Origin: Nitrospira sp. CR1.1
GTDB lineage: Bacteria; Nitrospirota; Nitrospiria; Nitrospirales; Nitrospiraceae
Direction: 5' to 3'
Assembly: GCA_014055465.1 (NCBI GenBank)
Contig: WIAF01000002.1
Span: 186,001-250,000, forward strand
DNA: 64,000 nt
Shown in pieces: positions 63,496 to 64,000 of the stretch. Below the pieces are notes generated by a model. That model was not told where the DNA came from. It searched no databases and was given only the letters and a program-made list of their open reading frames with translations. The position numbers and the translations under genes were made by a program. How positions within the stretch are numbered: position 1 is the first letter of the stretch; the number at the start of each line of letters is the position of its first letter.

Positions 63496-64000
63496 TCATT
63501 CCTTCCGGTCATCGTTGCCGATCGATTCGGCCCCGGCTCCCGTCGCTGCAGTCGAAGGTGATGGCCTTCGGTAGCGGTGCAGCAATTGATACAACACCGG
63601 GAGCACCAGGAGAATCAACGCGGCGGAGGTCAGCATTCCTCCCACCACAACCCTCGCCAGAGGTTGCTGCGACTGCGCCCCGATCCCGGTGGCAATCGCC
63701 GCAGGCAGCAGTCCGATGGCGGCAGCCAGCGAGGTCATCAGCACCGGGCGCATCCGAACCTCCGCGCTTTTCATAATAGCGTCACGAATCTCATATCCTT
63801 CCCGCAAGAGCTCCTGCATCCGGCTAATGAGAATCAAGGCGCCCTGCACGGCGACACCGAACAGCGAAATGAATCCGACCGCCGCCGAAATACTGAAGTG
63901 CGTACCGGTGACCAGCAAAGCCAGCACGCCGCCGACCAGTGAGAAGGGCACCGCCGCGAGTACGAGGAAGGCATCGCGCAGATTGTTCAGTACGAGGTAC
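63496..64000 (-). CDS. RND efflux pump inner-membrane protein, C-terminal part
   Basis: The C-terminal 168 residues or so of a heavy-metal-type RND transporter (CusA/CzcA family); the start lies beyond the right window edge. AAVPFSLVGGVLALLVTGTHFSISAAVGFISLFGVAVQGALI and SAEVRMRPVLMTSLAAAIGLLPAA are the conserved transmembrane segments 10-12, followed by a short soluble tail. It uses the proton gradient to export metal ions or drugs in complex with a periplasmic adaptor and an outer-membrane channel, which are not in this window. Confidence 0.9.
   Translation of the reverse strand, partial: YLVLNNLRDAFLVLAAVPFSLVGGVLALLVTGTHFSISAAVGFISLFGVAVQGALILISRMQELLREGYEIRDAIMKSAEVRMRPVLMTSLAAAIGLLPAAIATGIGAQSQQPLARVVVGGMLTSAALILLVLPVLYQLLHRYRRPSPSTAATGAGAESIGNDDRKE

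Overview
The window (about 58-60% GC) most likely comes from a member of the genus Nitrospira (phylum Nitrospirota). This is inferred from three things seen together. One is a complete Pup/UBact-proteasome cluster whose modifier ends in RQRTGQ. The second is a five-gene 2-oxoacid:ferredoxin oxidoreductase operon of the kind used in the reductive TCA cycle of nitrite oxidisers. The third is the Gram-negative-type gene content. No 16S rRNA is present, so the genus call is inference.

Layout. Positions 1-7.3 kb, minus strand: a partial cupin gene and a branched-chain amino acid/phospholipid operon ilvB-ilvN-ilvC-psd-pssA-leuA. A complete T-box riboswitch with a CUC leucine specifier lies between pssA and leuA. 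Positions 7.5-11.1 kb: a small thiol-redox protein gene that overlaps the 3' end of rnpB (RNase P RNA), an M48 metalloprotease lipoprotein, RNase HIII, a zinc-ribbon coiled-coil protein and tRNA-Ile2(CAU). Positions 11.1-26.5 kb, minus strand: a long housekeeping run rho, rpmE, prfA-prmC-murA-hisG-hisD-hisB-hisH-lipoprotein-hisA-hisF-hisIE-HIT, then dnaG-rpoD. Positions 27-32.5 kb, plus strand: two small proteins, then the five-subunit oxidoreductase operon behind a consensus sigma-70 promoter and a structured leader, and tRNA-Asn. Positions 32.5-42.2 kb: an aldolase, a YheT-like hydrolase and an unusual gene pair. The pair is a 910-residue PilZ-PilZ-hydrolase-methyltransferase fusion followed by a 1002-residue histidine kinase with a duplicated membrane sensor. 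Positions 42.2-49.3 kb, minus strand: the proteasome cluster ARC/Mpa-dop-pup-prcB-prcA-pafA. Positions 49.3-59.1 kb: an HtrA protease operon, small secreted and membrane proteins, a Sel1/TPR lipid-anchored or secreted protein, a CHASE2-sigma-54 activator and a methyltransferase. Positions 59.8-63.4 kb, plus strand: an OmpA-like protein, a VIT/vWA protein with an LPKTA sorting signal, and a dedicated class-GN-type sortase. The window ends inside an RND efflux gene.

How the parts may work together. The ilv-leu operon makes valine/isoleucine/leucine precursors, with leuA under separate leucine-tRNA control although it shares a transcript with upstream genes. The proteasome cluster is self-contained: modifier, deamidase/depupylase, ligase, ATPase ring and 20S core. 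The sortase cluster looks like a surface-protein anchoring unit. A candidate sigma-54 site lies upstream of it and a membrane-bound sigma-54 activator is encoded 2 kb away. The PilZ fusion plus sensor kinase is the strongest candidate for an undescribed system: c-di-GMP-binding domains, an acyl-transfer/esterase-type domain and a SAM methyltransferase in one chain, transcribed from its own strong promoter with a two-sensor kinase. Two copies of a dispersed palindromic repeat family occur. One directly abuts the T-box terminator, and one supplies the stop codons of both flanking convergent genes.
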